Source: Planctomycetota bacterium (GTDB lineage Bacteria; Planctomycetota; Phycisphaerae; Tepidisphaerales; Tepidisphaeraceae). Taken from it: DNA of 36,375 nt. Of this stretch, positions 15,516-24,000 are shown in pieces. Position 1 is the stretch's first letter, and each line of letters opens with the position of its first letter. Below the pieces are notes generated by a model that saw only the letters and a list, made by a program, of their open reading frames with translations, was not told where the DNA came from and searched no databases. The DNA is taken from NCBI GenBank assembly GCA_026693085.1, contig JAPLNB010000160.1, forward strand, positions 1 to 36,375, in the 5' to 3' direction. The translations under genes were made by a program, and so were the position numbers.

Positions 15516-15548
15516 AAAGCCCCGGAAAACGCGGGTCTTCGGGGCTTT
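15516..15548 (-). terminator. Hairpin terminator downstream of tRNA-Ser
   Basis: AAAGCCCCG and CGGGGCTTT form a perfect 9-bp stem with a 15-base loop, three bases beyond the 3' end of the minus-strand tRNA-Ser. The A/T ends of the stem and the following CTTTCTCGTT fit a weak intrinsic terminator for the tRNA. Confidence 0.6.
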
Positions 15549-15550
15549 AA

Positions 15551-15641
15551 CGGAGAGGCCGGGATTCGAACCCGGGATAAGGATTTGACTCCCTATAGCG
15601 GTTTAGCAAACCGTCGCCTTCAGCCACTCGGCCACCTCTCC
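15551..15641 (-). tRNA. tRNA-Ser (GCT anticodon)
   Basis: On the minus strand the gene begins GGAGAGGTGGCCGAGTGGC. The acceptor GGAGAGG pairs with CCTCTCC, the D arm is serine-type, the anticodon loop is TTGCTAA (anticodon GCT, reading AGC/AGT), the variable arm is long, the T arm has GGGTTCGAATCCC, and the discriminator is G at 15551. CCA is not encoded. All stems are complete. It stands alone within the transposon-scarred zone, and tRNA-Ser genes are common integration sites. Confidence 0.93.
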
Positions 15642-15874
15642 AAGCGTCGCCACAAAGTGTATCAGATGCCCCCTGCGCTGTCAAAACCACGTTCTTTCGG
15701 GCATTTGCGCATGATTCGGCCCGGTGGTGGCGTTTGCTCCATTCGGCGTATTGACTCCACAAGACTCGACCAAGCTACGCGAAACGGTGCCCTTTAGTGA
15801 CATAGCGCGGCGTAGCCGCAACCAAACGTGAAAGGCGTTGGCCCCTCGGTTATGGTCAGCTTTGATCAGAAAAA

Positions 15875-16314
15875 TCACCAACCGCAGAAGACACCAACCG
15901 CGGCCCCTTCTCGACGGCACGAACCTCGAATCGCTGCCATCGAGACGCCGGCTGCCGCGTAGCACAGAAACACGCCCACCTGGCAGTTGTCTGTTTTGTT
16001 CAGCCGCCCGCTCCACTGACGTTGCACGCCGCAGGACTCCCTTCCCTTCTTGGGAAAGGAACTGGCGGCCAGCACCAACACGGTATTCTCTTCACCCAGT
16101 TCCTCCCTCACCTGGCGACGGACTTCGGCCATGACCTTCTCATCGTCCTACTTGCCCGCCCCAACGAGAAACTGGATGGGCTTGCGCTGCACTCCGTGTT
16201 CCCGCGCGATCGGCTCGCAGGTCTTGCGTGCCAAGCCGCTGAGCAGCCCCTCCACCACGAGGGTGGCGTTCTCTCGCTGCTCCTGGCGCTAGAACAGGGG
16301 CAGGTAATGCTCAC
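15875..16314 (-). pseudogene. IS701-family transposase fossil with two TAG codons
   Basis: The minus strand reads EHYLPLF-TAG-RQEQRENATLVVEGLLSGL, then EPIAREHGVQRKPIQFLVG, then AGK-TAG-DDEKVMAEVRRQVREELG, then SSFPKKGRESCGVQRQWSG and KTDNCQVGVFLCYAAA. This is the N-terminal and early catalytic part of IS701-type DDE transposases. Two in-frame amber codons interrupt it, the second where relatives have Trp. The coding match stops at about 15960; the C-terminal half with the remaining catalytic residues is lost. It abuts the IS630 remnant with no gap. Confidence 0.7.
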
Positions 16315-16954
16315 CCCTCGCCATCCCCGCAACGGTTCGACGAGCATGAACAAGTTAGCCGTGCCGTTGCGGACGTACTCATAGTCGCGACATTCGACGC
16401 GGCCGGTGGCAGCAGGAATCGGCATGGCAACCTCGCTGACCCGTTGCTTGCTCTTCGCGTCGAAGTAGACGACCGGACGCGATGGATCCAACGGCCGCTT
16501 GTACACCTCCAGCACGTTTTCCATCGCAGACACACTCGGCGTCGCACTGGGACGAGATGCACCACATCTTCCGCTGCCACGGCTTCAACTCGTCTTTTCT
16601 GAGCACGCGCATCACCGTCTGCCGCGAACAATGCTCGACGATCTTCAACGCCACGACGCGGTCGGCCAGCAGTTTTTGCGTCCATCGCGTCCGGCCCTTG
16701 GGCTTGGGACCGCATGCAATCGCAATGAGCTTGGCCTCCTTCTCACCGTCGAAGATCTTCTCAATGCTCGGTCGTACCTGTTTCTTGCGGTCCAACGCCG
16801 CGTCGAGCCCTTCTTCAACGAGCCGCTTACGCAACAACTCGATCGATCGCACGCCGACGTTGAACGCCCGCGCGGCATCGACATCCTTCCTCTTCGGCCC
16901 CGCGTTCGATTCGTCGACCGCCAGCAGGACGTTCGCGTGCCGAATGCGATAGCA
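16315..16954 (-). pseudogene. IS630-family transposase fossil
   Basis: After a TGA, the minus strand reads YRIRHANVLLAVDES, AFNVGVRSIELLRKRLVEEG, KIFDGEKEAKLIAIACG and MRVLRKDELKPWQRKMW, which is the helix-turn-helix region of IS630 transposases. At about 16540 the frame shifts and continues as MENVLEVYKRPLDPSRPVVY, FDAKSKQ (first catalytic Asp region), DYEYVRNGTANLFMLVEPL and RGWRG, where it is cut by the IS701 fragment. Both ends and the rest of the DDE domain are missing. The element is inactive and older than or joined with the IS701 fragment. Confidence 0.75.
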
Positions 16955-17139
16955 TCATCCACAACGACACCGTGTGGCCTGACACCGCGGGAAATGAGAT
17001 CTGCTGCAACGGCGGCCACATGATCCGCGAAGGCGATAGGTTCTACTGGGTCGGCTACGACACCGGCCCGGGGCGCGTTTCGTCGAGACCAATGAGACGC
17101 CAATCAGGTCGGTTAATCGCCGGGACAATCACGGGTTGA
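16951..17139 (+). pseudogene. Fragment of a GH43-like glycoside hydrolase
   Basis: The plus strand reads NDTVWPDTAGNEICCNGGHM, IREGDRFYWVGYDTGPGR and then drifts to a TGA at 17137-17139. The pattern D-T-x-G-x-x-I-x-x-x-G-G and Y-W-x-G is the start of the five-bladed propeller in planctomycete GH43-like enzymes. The upstream part is cut at the IS630 remnant and the rest is missing, so this is a short scrap of a broken gene. Confidence 0.5.
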
Positions 17140-18529
17140 TCTCGGCTTTTTCGAGAGTGACGTTGTTCTGTTTGGCATTGCGGCCCTGGTGACGCAGAAC
17201 CTCGAACAACCGATCCACCTTGGCGGCAGGCTCCACCGTCGCATTGAACTGCACCGTCTGATAGTCAAACAGCGTCGGATTCAGCATGCTCCGGAACACC
17301 ACGTGCCCCGGAAATGATCTTCGGACCTCCACATCGATCGCCTTGGCCCTGTAGTTCCGAATCCGCTGCGTGTAGACCTCATGGTCGGACCAGCCCACCA
17401 CGGTGGAGTTCACCTCGATCTCCACCCCGCCTCCCACCTGCCGAAACACCTCCGCGTTGTTCAGCCGCAGCCAGAGGTTGTCCCGGTAGCTCCGCAGCTT
17501 GATCAGCTCAAAGATCACGTTCGGGTCCACCCCCAGGTTCAGCTCGATCTTGCCACCGATCGGAATGTACTTGACCGTCTGGGCGGCCAGGAACGACAGC
17601 CCATCCCGGCCGTTGTCGCGGAAGACCCTCACCATCCCGTCCGGCAACGGCGTCGTCCCCAGCTTCGACTCCTTGTCGTTCGTCAGGATATACATCCGCA
17701 CCAGTTGCTCGCCATACTCCTGTGGCCGGTAGCGGTATTGGACCTTGAAAGGAACGGCCGCGGCATCGAAGCTCCGCAATCGCTTTGACCACTGGTTGGG
17801 GATCGTCTCGGCGCCCTCGATCGTGTAGATGAAATACTCGCTGAGGCCTTCCTTGATGATCTTCTTGGGCGCTGCGGCGAGGCCAACTCCTCCGCGGCCG
17901 CCTGTTCTGTCCATTGCATCCATGGCCGCGGCATTTTTCAATTCGTTGCGCCGGGCAGTCGCCAGCGTCTCCACCTCCGGCATGGGAATCCGTGCCAACT
18001 GCGCGATTTTCTCCACCAGGTTGATCGTCCCCACCACCAGCCTCACCTGCGCATCCTCATACTCCTCACCGGAGTTGTTGAACACCCGCACAAAGCTGTC
18101 CACCTTCATCGCCTGCTCATCCTTGTCAGCGATGACGATGTAATCCGCCTTCCACGTGATCCCGCTCGTGAAATACGTGATCTGGATCGTGGCTTCGCCG
18201 TCAGTCTCGCTCTGCACGTTCCAGTAGAGCATCTGGGGCTTGTCGTGGGGGAAAGTGGTGTCCAAAACCTCCAATTTGTCTGAACTGGTAAGGAATCTGA
18301 GCTCGACGGAGCTTGGATCGATCAGCGTGTTGGCCCACGAGAACTGGAGCGGGTTGATGCCCTTCTTGAACGTCACCGCGCGGGTCTCGCGCACCAGCGT
18401 CAGATCCTCGCTGTTGTAGATCGTGAGTTGGACCGTGTTGCGCTTGGGGACGGTGGACAGGTCCACGTTCCGACCCGAAACAAGGGTCGAAAGCACCAAA
18501 GCGAGGCAGAAACTGAGTTTGGTTTTCAT
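17129..18529 (-). CDS. Secreted DUF4139-domain protein A
   Basis: 466 residues from ATG 18527-18529, preceded by GAGGTGACACC. A signal peptide (KLSFCLALVLSTLVSG) is followed by a beta-rich N-terminal domain (LTIYNSEDLTLVRETRAV, FSWANTLIDPSSVELRF) and the DUF4139 region: YWNVQSETDGEATIQITYFT, ITWKADYIVI, EEYEDAQVRLVVG, later YRPQEYGEQLVRMYILTNDK, PLPDGMVRVFRDNG, and YTQRIRNYRAKAIDVEV. Relatives include mucoidy-inhibitor-like proteins with no proven reaction; they look like surface beta-sandwich proteins. A Gly/Ala-rich linker near residue 215 suggests two lobes. It lies 20 bases downstream of a paralogue in the same orientation, so the two form an operon. Confidence 0.85.
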   Translation of the reverse strand: MKTKLSFCLALVLSTLVSGRNVDLSTVPKRNTVQLTIYNSEDLTLVRETRAVTFKKGINPLQFSWANTLIDPSSVELRFLTSSDKLEVLDTTFPHDKPQMLYWNVQSETDGEATIQITYFTSGITWKADYIVIADKDEQAMKVDSFVRVFNNSGEEYEDAQVRLVVGTINLVEKIAQLARIPMPEVETLATARRNELKNAAAMDAMDRTGGRGGVGLAAAPKKIIKEGLSEYFIYTIEGAETIPNQWSKRLRSFDAAAVPFKVQYRYRPQEYGEQLVRMYILTNDKESKLGTTPLPDGMVRVFRDNGRDGLSFLAAQTVKYIPIGGKIELNLGVDPNVIFELIKLRSYRDNLWLRLNNAEVFRQVGGGVEIEVNSTVVGWSDHEVYTQRIRNYRAKAIDVEVRRSFPGHVVFRSMLNPTLFDYQTVQFNATVEPAAKVDRLFEVLRHQGRNAKQNNVTLEKAEINP

Positions 18530-18549
18530 GGTGTCACCTCGGCAATTGC

Positions 18550-19758
18550 CTACCACTCGTTTTTCAGGATGACGTGGAACTTCTGGATGCTCTTCTCGGC
18601 TTTGCCGTCGGCCCCGCGAGCAGCCAGCTTCACGTGGAACAGCACCTGATCGATGGTGCTCTTTCCCTTGTCAGGCCCGCCGGCGAAGGTGGTGTCCTTG
18701 CCCAGCTCCCACTGCACATCGCGCCCCGTGTCCCGGCCCAGGGCCTCGGTGCGGATGTATCGGAGGTTCTCCACGATATCCAGCGTCACCGCCTGGTCCT
18801 TGAAGTTCTCGATCTCGTACTTGATGACCACAAACTGATTGAACAGATTGCCGGCCACCCGTTCGTTGTCGTTCCGGTCGATCGTCCGCTTGACCACAAT
18901 GTCCTGCGCCACGCCGAGGTACAGTTTCATCTCGTCATCGATGGGGGTGAACTTGCCCCAGTCCTCGCCGAGGAACGTGGTGGCTTCTCTATTCTGATCG
19001 GAGCCTTCGATGAAGATGCGGACCTTGCCATAGGGCAGGGGCGCCGCGCCCATGCCGTTGCCCTTGTCGTTTTTCAGCACATGGTGCATCGGGACGCGCA
19101 GCTTGTTCTGCGGCCGGTCCAGATATCCGAATTCCGTGACCGATGCGGTGTAGGTCTTGCGGATGGGCACCTTCGGGAACTTGGCCATGAGCATCTCTTT
19201 GGTTTCGTTGAGCCCGACGGGCTTGCGAAACTCTTTGCCGAAACCGGCCCAGATTTCCGTGCTGCCAAACTCCTCGTTCGCGAAGTTCTGGAGGCGAATG
19301 TACTCCGATAAGGTGAGCGAAGATTCGTCGCGCGACGCGATGGCCCGGTAATTGAAGCTCTTGGAGAGGTTGCCCAGGATGTAGCTGATGCGAACGCGGG
19401 CGGAGCCGGAATCGCTCGACGCGACTGCCCAGACGAGGGCGGCTTCATTGGGGGGATAGCTGACCGACAGAACCTTGACATCCAGTCTTTTCTCGCCGAC
19501 GGGGGCGATGACGCGGAAAACGATCGTTTCCGGATCGATCCGGGTGTTGGCCCAGGAGAAATCGACCTGGTTTTCGCCTTTGACCAGGGGAACGATGCGT
19601 TCTTCTTCGACGAGCGTCGCGCCGAGGTTGTCGAGCTGGATTTCCACCCGTTCGCGCGGGGGAAGGGTGATGAGTTTGATGCGAGCATGTGCCGGAGCCG
19701 TGATAGCGATTAAAACGGCCAACACAATAGCACACCGCAACCAATGGACTGTCTGCAT
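18550..19758 (-). CDS. Secreted DUF4139-domain protein B
   Basis: 402 residues from ATG 19756-19758, with AAGGAG seven bases upstream. The signal peptide (IVLAVLIAITAPAHA) is followed by the same architecture as protein A: RVEIQLDNLGATLVEEERIV, FSWANTRIDPETIVFRV, SARVRISYILGNLSKSFNYR, IEGSDQNREATTFLGEDWG and EIENFKDQAVTLDIVENL. Shared landmarks (FSWANT-x-IDP, PLP-x-G-x-VR-F) show that the two are paralogues diverged in tandem. It leads the two-gene operon. Both are probably exported and may interact; the function is unknown. Confidence 0.83.
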   Translation of the reverse strand: MQTVHWLRCAIVLAVLIAITAPAHARIKLITLPPRERVEIQLDNLGATLVEEERIVPLVKGENQVDFSWANTRIDPETIVFRVIAPVGEKRLDVKVLSVSYPPNEAALVWAVASSDSGSARVRISYILGNLSKSFNYRAIASRDESSLTLSEYIRLQNFANEEFGSTEIWAGFGKEFRKPVGLNETKEMLMAKFPKVPIRKTYTASVTEFGYLDRPQNKLRVPMHHVLKNDKGNGMGAAPLPYGKVRIFIEGSDQNREATTFLGEDWGKFTPIDDEMKLYLGVAQDIVVKRTIDRNDNERVAGNLFNQFVVIKYEIENFKDQAVTLDIVENLRYIRTEALGRDTGRDVQWELGKDTTFAGGPDKGKSTIDQVLFHVKLAARGADGKAEKSIQKFHVILKNEW

Positions 19759-19980
19759 AGGCAACTCCTTTGATGGCAGGGACGGCAGCCAAGCCGCCCC
19801 CACCTCTCATTTGCGCATGCACCTGATCTGCCCGGAACATCGGGTGATCAGGACGAGCCTCATGGGTTTCATCGACGCGGATGACGCAAAAAAGTTCCGT
19901 GAAATGATATGGAACCCTGCTGGCGCGGCCCATGCCCCACGCTGGTTCAAAATGTCGGGCTCGCTCGCGCAGCCATCTTG

Positions 19981-20094
19981 GTGACGCGGGATCGCATCTG
20001 TATCAACGGCCTGTGGCGCTGGCAGCCGCCGGCGGATACCGCGTCCGACGCCCGGGCGTGGTTCAGGCACTGCGCCTACGGCATACGGTCGTGA
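19981..20094 (+). pseudogene. Scrap of a glycoside-hydrolase-like N-terminus
   Basis: The plus strand reads TRDRICINGLWRWQPPADTA and ends at TGA 20092-20094. The R-D-R-I-x-I/L-N-G-L-W-R-W-Q-P motif opens the sugar-binding domain of large planctomycete GH2-like secreted proteins. Nothing of the remaining protein is present and no start or signal peptide precedes it. I treat it as a decayed gene end; it could also be a chance resemblance in a short frame. Confidence 0.4.
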
Positions 20095-20154
20095 ACGCTA
20101 CCGACGCGTGTGAACTGCTCTACTCGATTGGTGGTGGCCCTGCAGCGACACGGC

Positions 20155-20949
20155 TCACCAGGCGCTGTCGAACGTGTCGTCGGACTTCTGCAGATAGGTG
20201 AACAAGCACATCTGCTCCACCCCTTCGTTTATTCCGCAAAGCGAGAACAGTTTGAAAAACCACGCCCGATCCCGCTCGGTCGGCTCGTCCGGGGGCGACG
20301 AAGCGGCGCCGACGATGTTCGCGGCGGGCACCCCCATCACGTAGTCGCACAGGTGCAAAATGTCCATCTCATCCGCCGTCAGCGTCCAAAGAACGAAGAC
20401 CTGGTGTTTGCGGATCACATCGCGGAGATACCTGTCGGCCAATCGCACGTCGATCGCGTCGAGAGCCGCGAGATACGCGAGCGTTTTACGGTCCTGCTTC
20501 CATCCATGTGTCTGTCGCTCCTCTTGCCTGTACTGATTCAGGGCCACGTCAAAGTGAGCTTGAATCCGCTCGTAGAACGCATCGACCTGATCACCTTCAA
20601 GCCATCGCACGATCCTCACTTCGCCCGGACGCCGGTGGATGTGGTAGTCGTTGGTGGACAGGCCGCGGGTTCTGGGCAGGCTCAGCACAGCGGTCACTTC
20701 CGCGGCGGATGCCCTGGGCAAGATCGGGCTGTCGGGGGACTTTGATTTCTCCAGCCCGGCGACGCCCCTCTGGATGTCGCGAGCAAGCTGATCTTCAAGC
20801 CCCAAGAGCATTTCCGCGTCGAACTTCCTGTGGCCTTCGAAGACCGCGCAAATCTCCGCGTGCGTTCGAAACTCGTCCGATTTCTCGCGCGCCCGTTGGT
20901 TCGGATCAAATGCACGCTCTTTCGGACCTTCATTCGGTTCGTCAAACAT
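20155..20949 (-). CDS. Conserved hypothetical protein (264 aa)
   Basis: The start is ATG 20947-20949. The product is soluble, with no signal peptide or membrane segment: a charged N-terminus, a helical part (about 25-75), a central RRPGEVRIVRWLEGDQVDAF segment, a His/Arg-rich middle (RQEERQTHGWKQDRKTL), and a C-terminal region with DIRLADRYLRDV-like helices and WFFKLFSLCGINEGVEQM. I do not recognise a named family and see no catalytic signature. It is flanked by scraps of glycosidase-like genes on the other strand (19981-20094 and about 20967-21060, reading RITYFSEARILRS), so its surroundings are rearranged, but the frame is intact. Confidence 0.6.
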   Translation of the reverse strand: MFDEPNEGPKERAFDPNQRAREKSDEFRTHAEICAVFEGHRKFDAEMLLGLEDQLARDIQRGVAGLEKSKSPDSPILPRASAAEVTAVLSLPRTRGLSTNDYHIHRRPGEVRIVRWLEGDQVDAFYERIQAHFDVALNQYRQEERQTHGWKQDRKTLAYLAALDAIDVRLADRYLRDVIRKHQVFVLWTLTADEMDILHLCDYVMGVPAANIVGAASSPPDEPTERDRAWFFKLFSLCGINEGVEQMCLFTYLQKSDDTFDSAW

Positions 20950-21085
20950 AGGCGTGATAGAGTAACCGCATCACCTACTTTTCCGAAGCCCGGATCCTCC
21001 GCTCGCCCGAGTACGCGGTGGGGCCGGTCCCGCTGTCGGCGGACGGCCTGATCAGATCATGTCTGCGATGTTCGATGGCCCATCA

Positions 21086-24000
21086 TCACAGCACCGCCTC
21101 CGTCGAGAACAACTGGCTCAGGATGCCGTCCGCCTCAGCCTTCTTCGCCTTCTGTTGGACTGCCACATCTGCCGAAACCGCCGCCTCAGGCTTCGATGCC
21201 GCCAACACCCCGCTCTGCCCGATATACGCCGAGTCAATCAAAAAGTAATCATCCGCATCGATCACGCCATCATAGTTGAAGTCGCCATTCTGATACCCCT
21301 TCGCCTGCAAGATGTATCCGCTGTCGATCATGAAGTAGTCGTCGGCGTTGACCACGCCGTCCAGGTTGCCATCGCCGTCCCAGGTGTATTTGACGAGCAC
21401 GTTGCCGTTGCCAAGGAGGCGGATGCCGAGGCCGGTCATGCCGGTCTTGTCGGCTTTGGCGGTGGAACTGGAGATGCCAAACCCATTCCAAAGGGGTGTG
21501 GTGTTGCGGGCACGGCGGATGAGGGTGGTGATGGCGTCGCGGTCGCCATTTCGGACGACCAGATCGTTGTCATAGAGGTCAAGCTTGGCGGAGATGACGG
21601 TCTGGAATTCGCCGGTCTGGACCACGTTGGCGCCTGGGGAGACGATCACGCGGACGTTGTCACCCAGGGAGACACGCTGCAGATCGATGCGATCGCTGTC
21701 GGGCAGCGAGTTGAGGAAGTAGCTCTCGCAGTCGGCGCAGGTGATTCTGGACGAGCCGTTCAGGACCTGGGCGGTCTCGAAGCTGAGGGCATCGCTGTCG
21801 TCGGTCCCGAGGAACATGAGTGAGTCGGTCCCGCTCCCGGCGACGAAGCTGATGCCTCCGCTGGGGATCGGGTCGCCGCCCGAAAGGTCCATCATGAGGC
21901 GATCGTTTCCGCCGGCGGTGTTGAACGTCAATGTGCCGAGCATGGGCAGGAGGTAGGAGGCGACGGGGCTGCCAACGGGGCTTGCCCCGTCGTAGACGAG
22001 CAGATCGTCGTCTTTTCGGAGAAGGTAATAGGTATCGGCAAGGGAGTCGCCATTGATCGTGGGACTTGCGGGTCGCCCGACGGTGATGACGGCGCTGACG
22101 AGCGTGGCTTTATAGTATCCCCCAGCCTCGACGTAGACGCGATACTGCCGACCGCCGGAGGAGCCGATGGTGGCGATGAAATCGTGGGTGGCCTGGTAGA
22201 GCTTGGAAGAAGCACCTTGCACGACGGGGACATCAGCGAACTCGCCGAGCAGGTCGTTGGTCGAGACATCGTAGATTCTGAAGGTGGCGGTGGCCTTGGT
22301 GATGTCGCCCGGGTAGGGGTCGAAGTCGGGCATGACCCTGGTCCAATCGCGGAACGAGGCCTTGAGAGTAACGGCGATACTGGTGACCGCCGGACTGATG
22401 ATCGGGACCACCAGATCGCCGGTGTACGTGACCTCGGCGTCTTCGGGGCGGATGGTGATGGGGAAGGCGACGAGGGTTCTCTTGGCGTGTTCGTCGGTGA
22501 CGGTGACCTTGATTGTATACGTGCCGGGTTTGGCGGTGGTGGTCCCGGCGATCTGCCAGTCGCCGGTGTGGTCGCCGCCGGGGATGTTGGAGAAGGTGAG
22601 TCCTGCGGGGAGGCCTGTGGCCGAGGCGGAGAGGACTTCGCCGACGACATCGGTGGCCCAGATGCGGATGGCCATGAGGGGATCGCTGTATTGGGCGCCG
22701 CCTTCGGCCGTGTCGAAGCTCACTTTTGGAGCGGCGTTGTTCACGTAGACATCGAGAGTCGCCGGGGCGCTGGAGTAGACGGAATCACGGACGGTGACGG
22801 TGATGGTGTAGACTTTGCCGGGCGCATCGGGGTTGGCGTCGCCATAGACGTGAGTGGTGCCGGCGACGTCGACGCCCGTGCCGACGACCACGTCGGTGAT
22901 TCTTCCATCACCCCAATCGACGTGAATCGTGTGCGTTTCGCGGTTGAAGTCGTTGAACCGGAGCGAGATGCCATACGGAACGCCTTCTTCGGCGATGGCG
23001 AACTCGTCGGACGGATAGAGCTGGTCGATCTTAGGGGTATCGGGGTACTGCGAAAAGCTCAGCCAGATGGGATTGGAGAACGCCTTATAGCCATTGATTT
23101 CCACGACGGCGCGATAGCATTGCCAGCCGTCGCCGTAGACATCGCGGTGGCCTTCATACTCCGCAAAGGCGTCAAACGTGCGCGTGCCGGCCGACAGTGA
23201 TAGGCTCGGCTTGAGAATCGGGATTCCAGAGTCGCTGAAATACCCGGCCCAGCCTCTCATGCCAATGTCGCTGTAATGGATGAGCGAGATGTTTTCGGAG
23301 GTGATCTGTCCCCACGGGGTGGATGTCTGATCGGGCCAGTCAAAGGTCAACAGGCCCTCGCTCTTTTGGTCACAGACGATCAACTGTCCCAGGAGCCCGT
23401 CGCCGGCAAGACTGCCAGAGGGAAAATCGCTGACGTCACCGTCGCCGTTGCGGTCGATGCCCATGGCGAACAACGGGCCGTCCGTGATGAAGGATCGGCC
23501 CATACGGTAGCCTTCAAGAATGTCGTCGGCCGTTTGGGAGCGGCTGAGGACGACGGTGCGGACGTCGCCGAAGCTGACGCCGTCGCTGACGTGTTCGTCG
23601 GAGCCGCCGGCGATGAACCAGTCGTGCTCGTCGGGGTGTGCGCGGAGGTACTGTTCCCAAAGAACGAACGAGTCATAGAGCTTGCTGTCGCCGCGGCCGT
23701 TCCACAGCTCAAAGCCGCGGATGATTCTTCGGCCGTTGGAGTCGAAGTAGGCGCGGGACTGCTCGACGTCCTCGAGGATCATCGGCTCGGAGTATTTCCA
23801 GTCGTCGGCCTTTGGGTGGGCGTAGTAGCCGAACATCGGATGGGTTGAATCGCTGCGATTGACCATGTCGGTCAGCAGTTCGTCCGGGTCACGCTTCGTG
23901 CTGCCCCAGGCGGGAGCGTAGATGTAGGGGTCGTTGGTCTGGAACCCGTTGGCCAAAAGGTGAAATTGTGCGGAGAGGGTGTCCTCAATGCCCCAACCGC

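Noticed and set aside
15875-16314. TAG read as an amino acid in the IS701 remnant
   Set aside because: Only a dead element shows in-frame TAG; intact genes in the window use TAG as a normal stop (for example DUF6807), so recoding is not supported.
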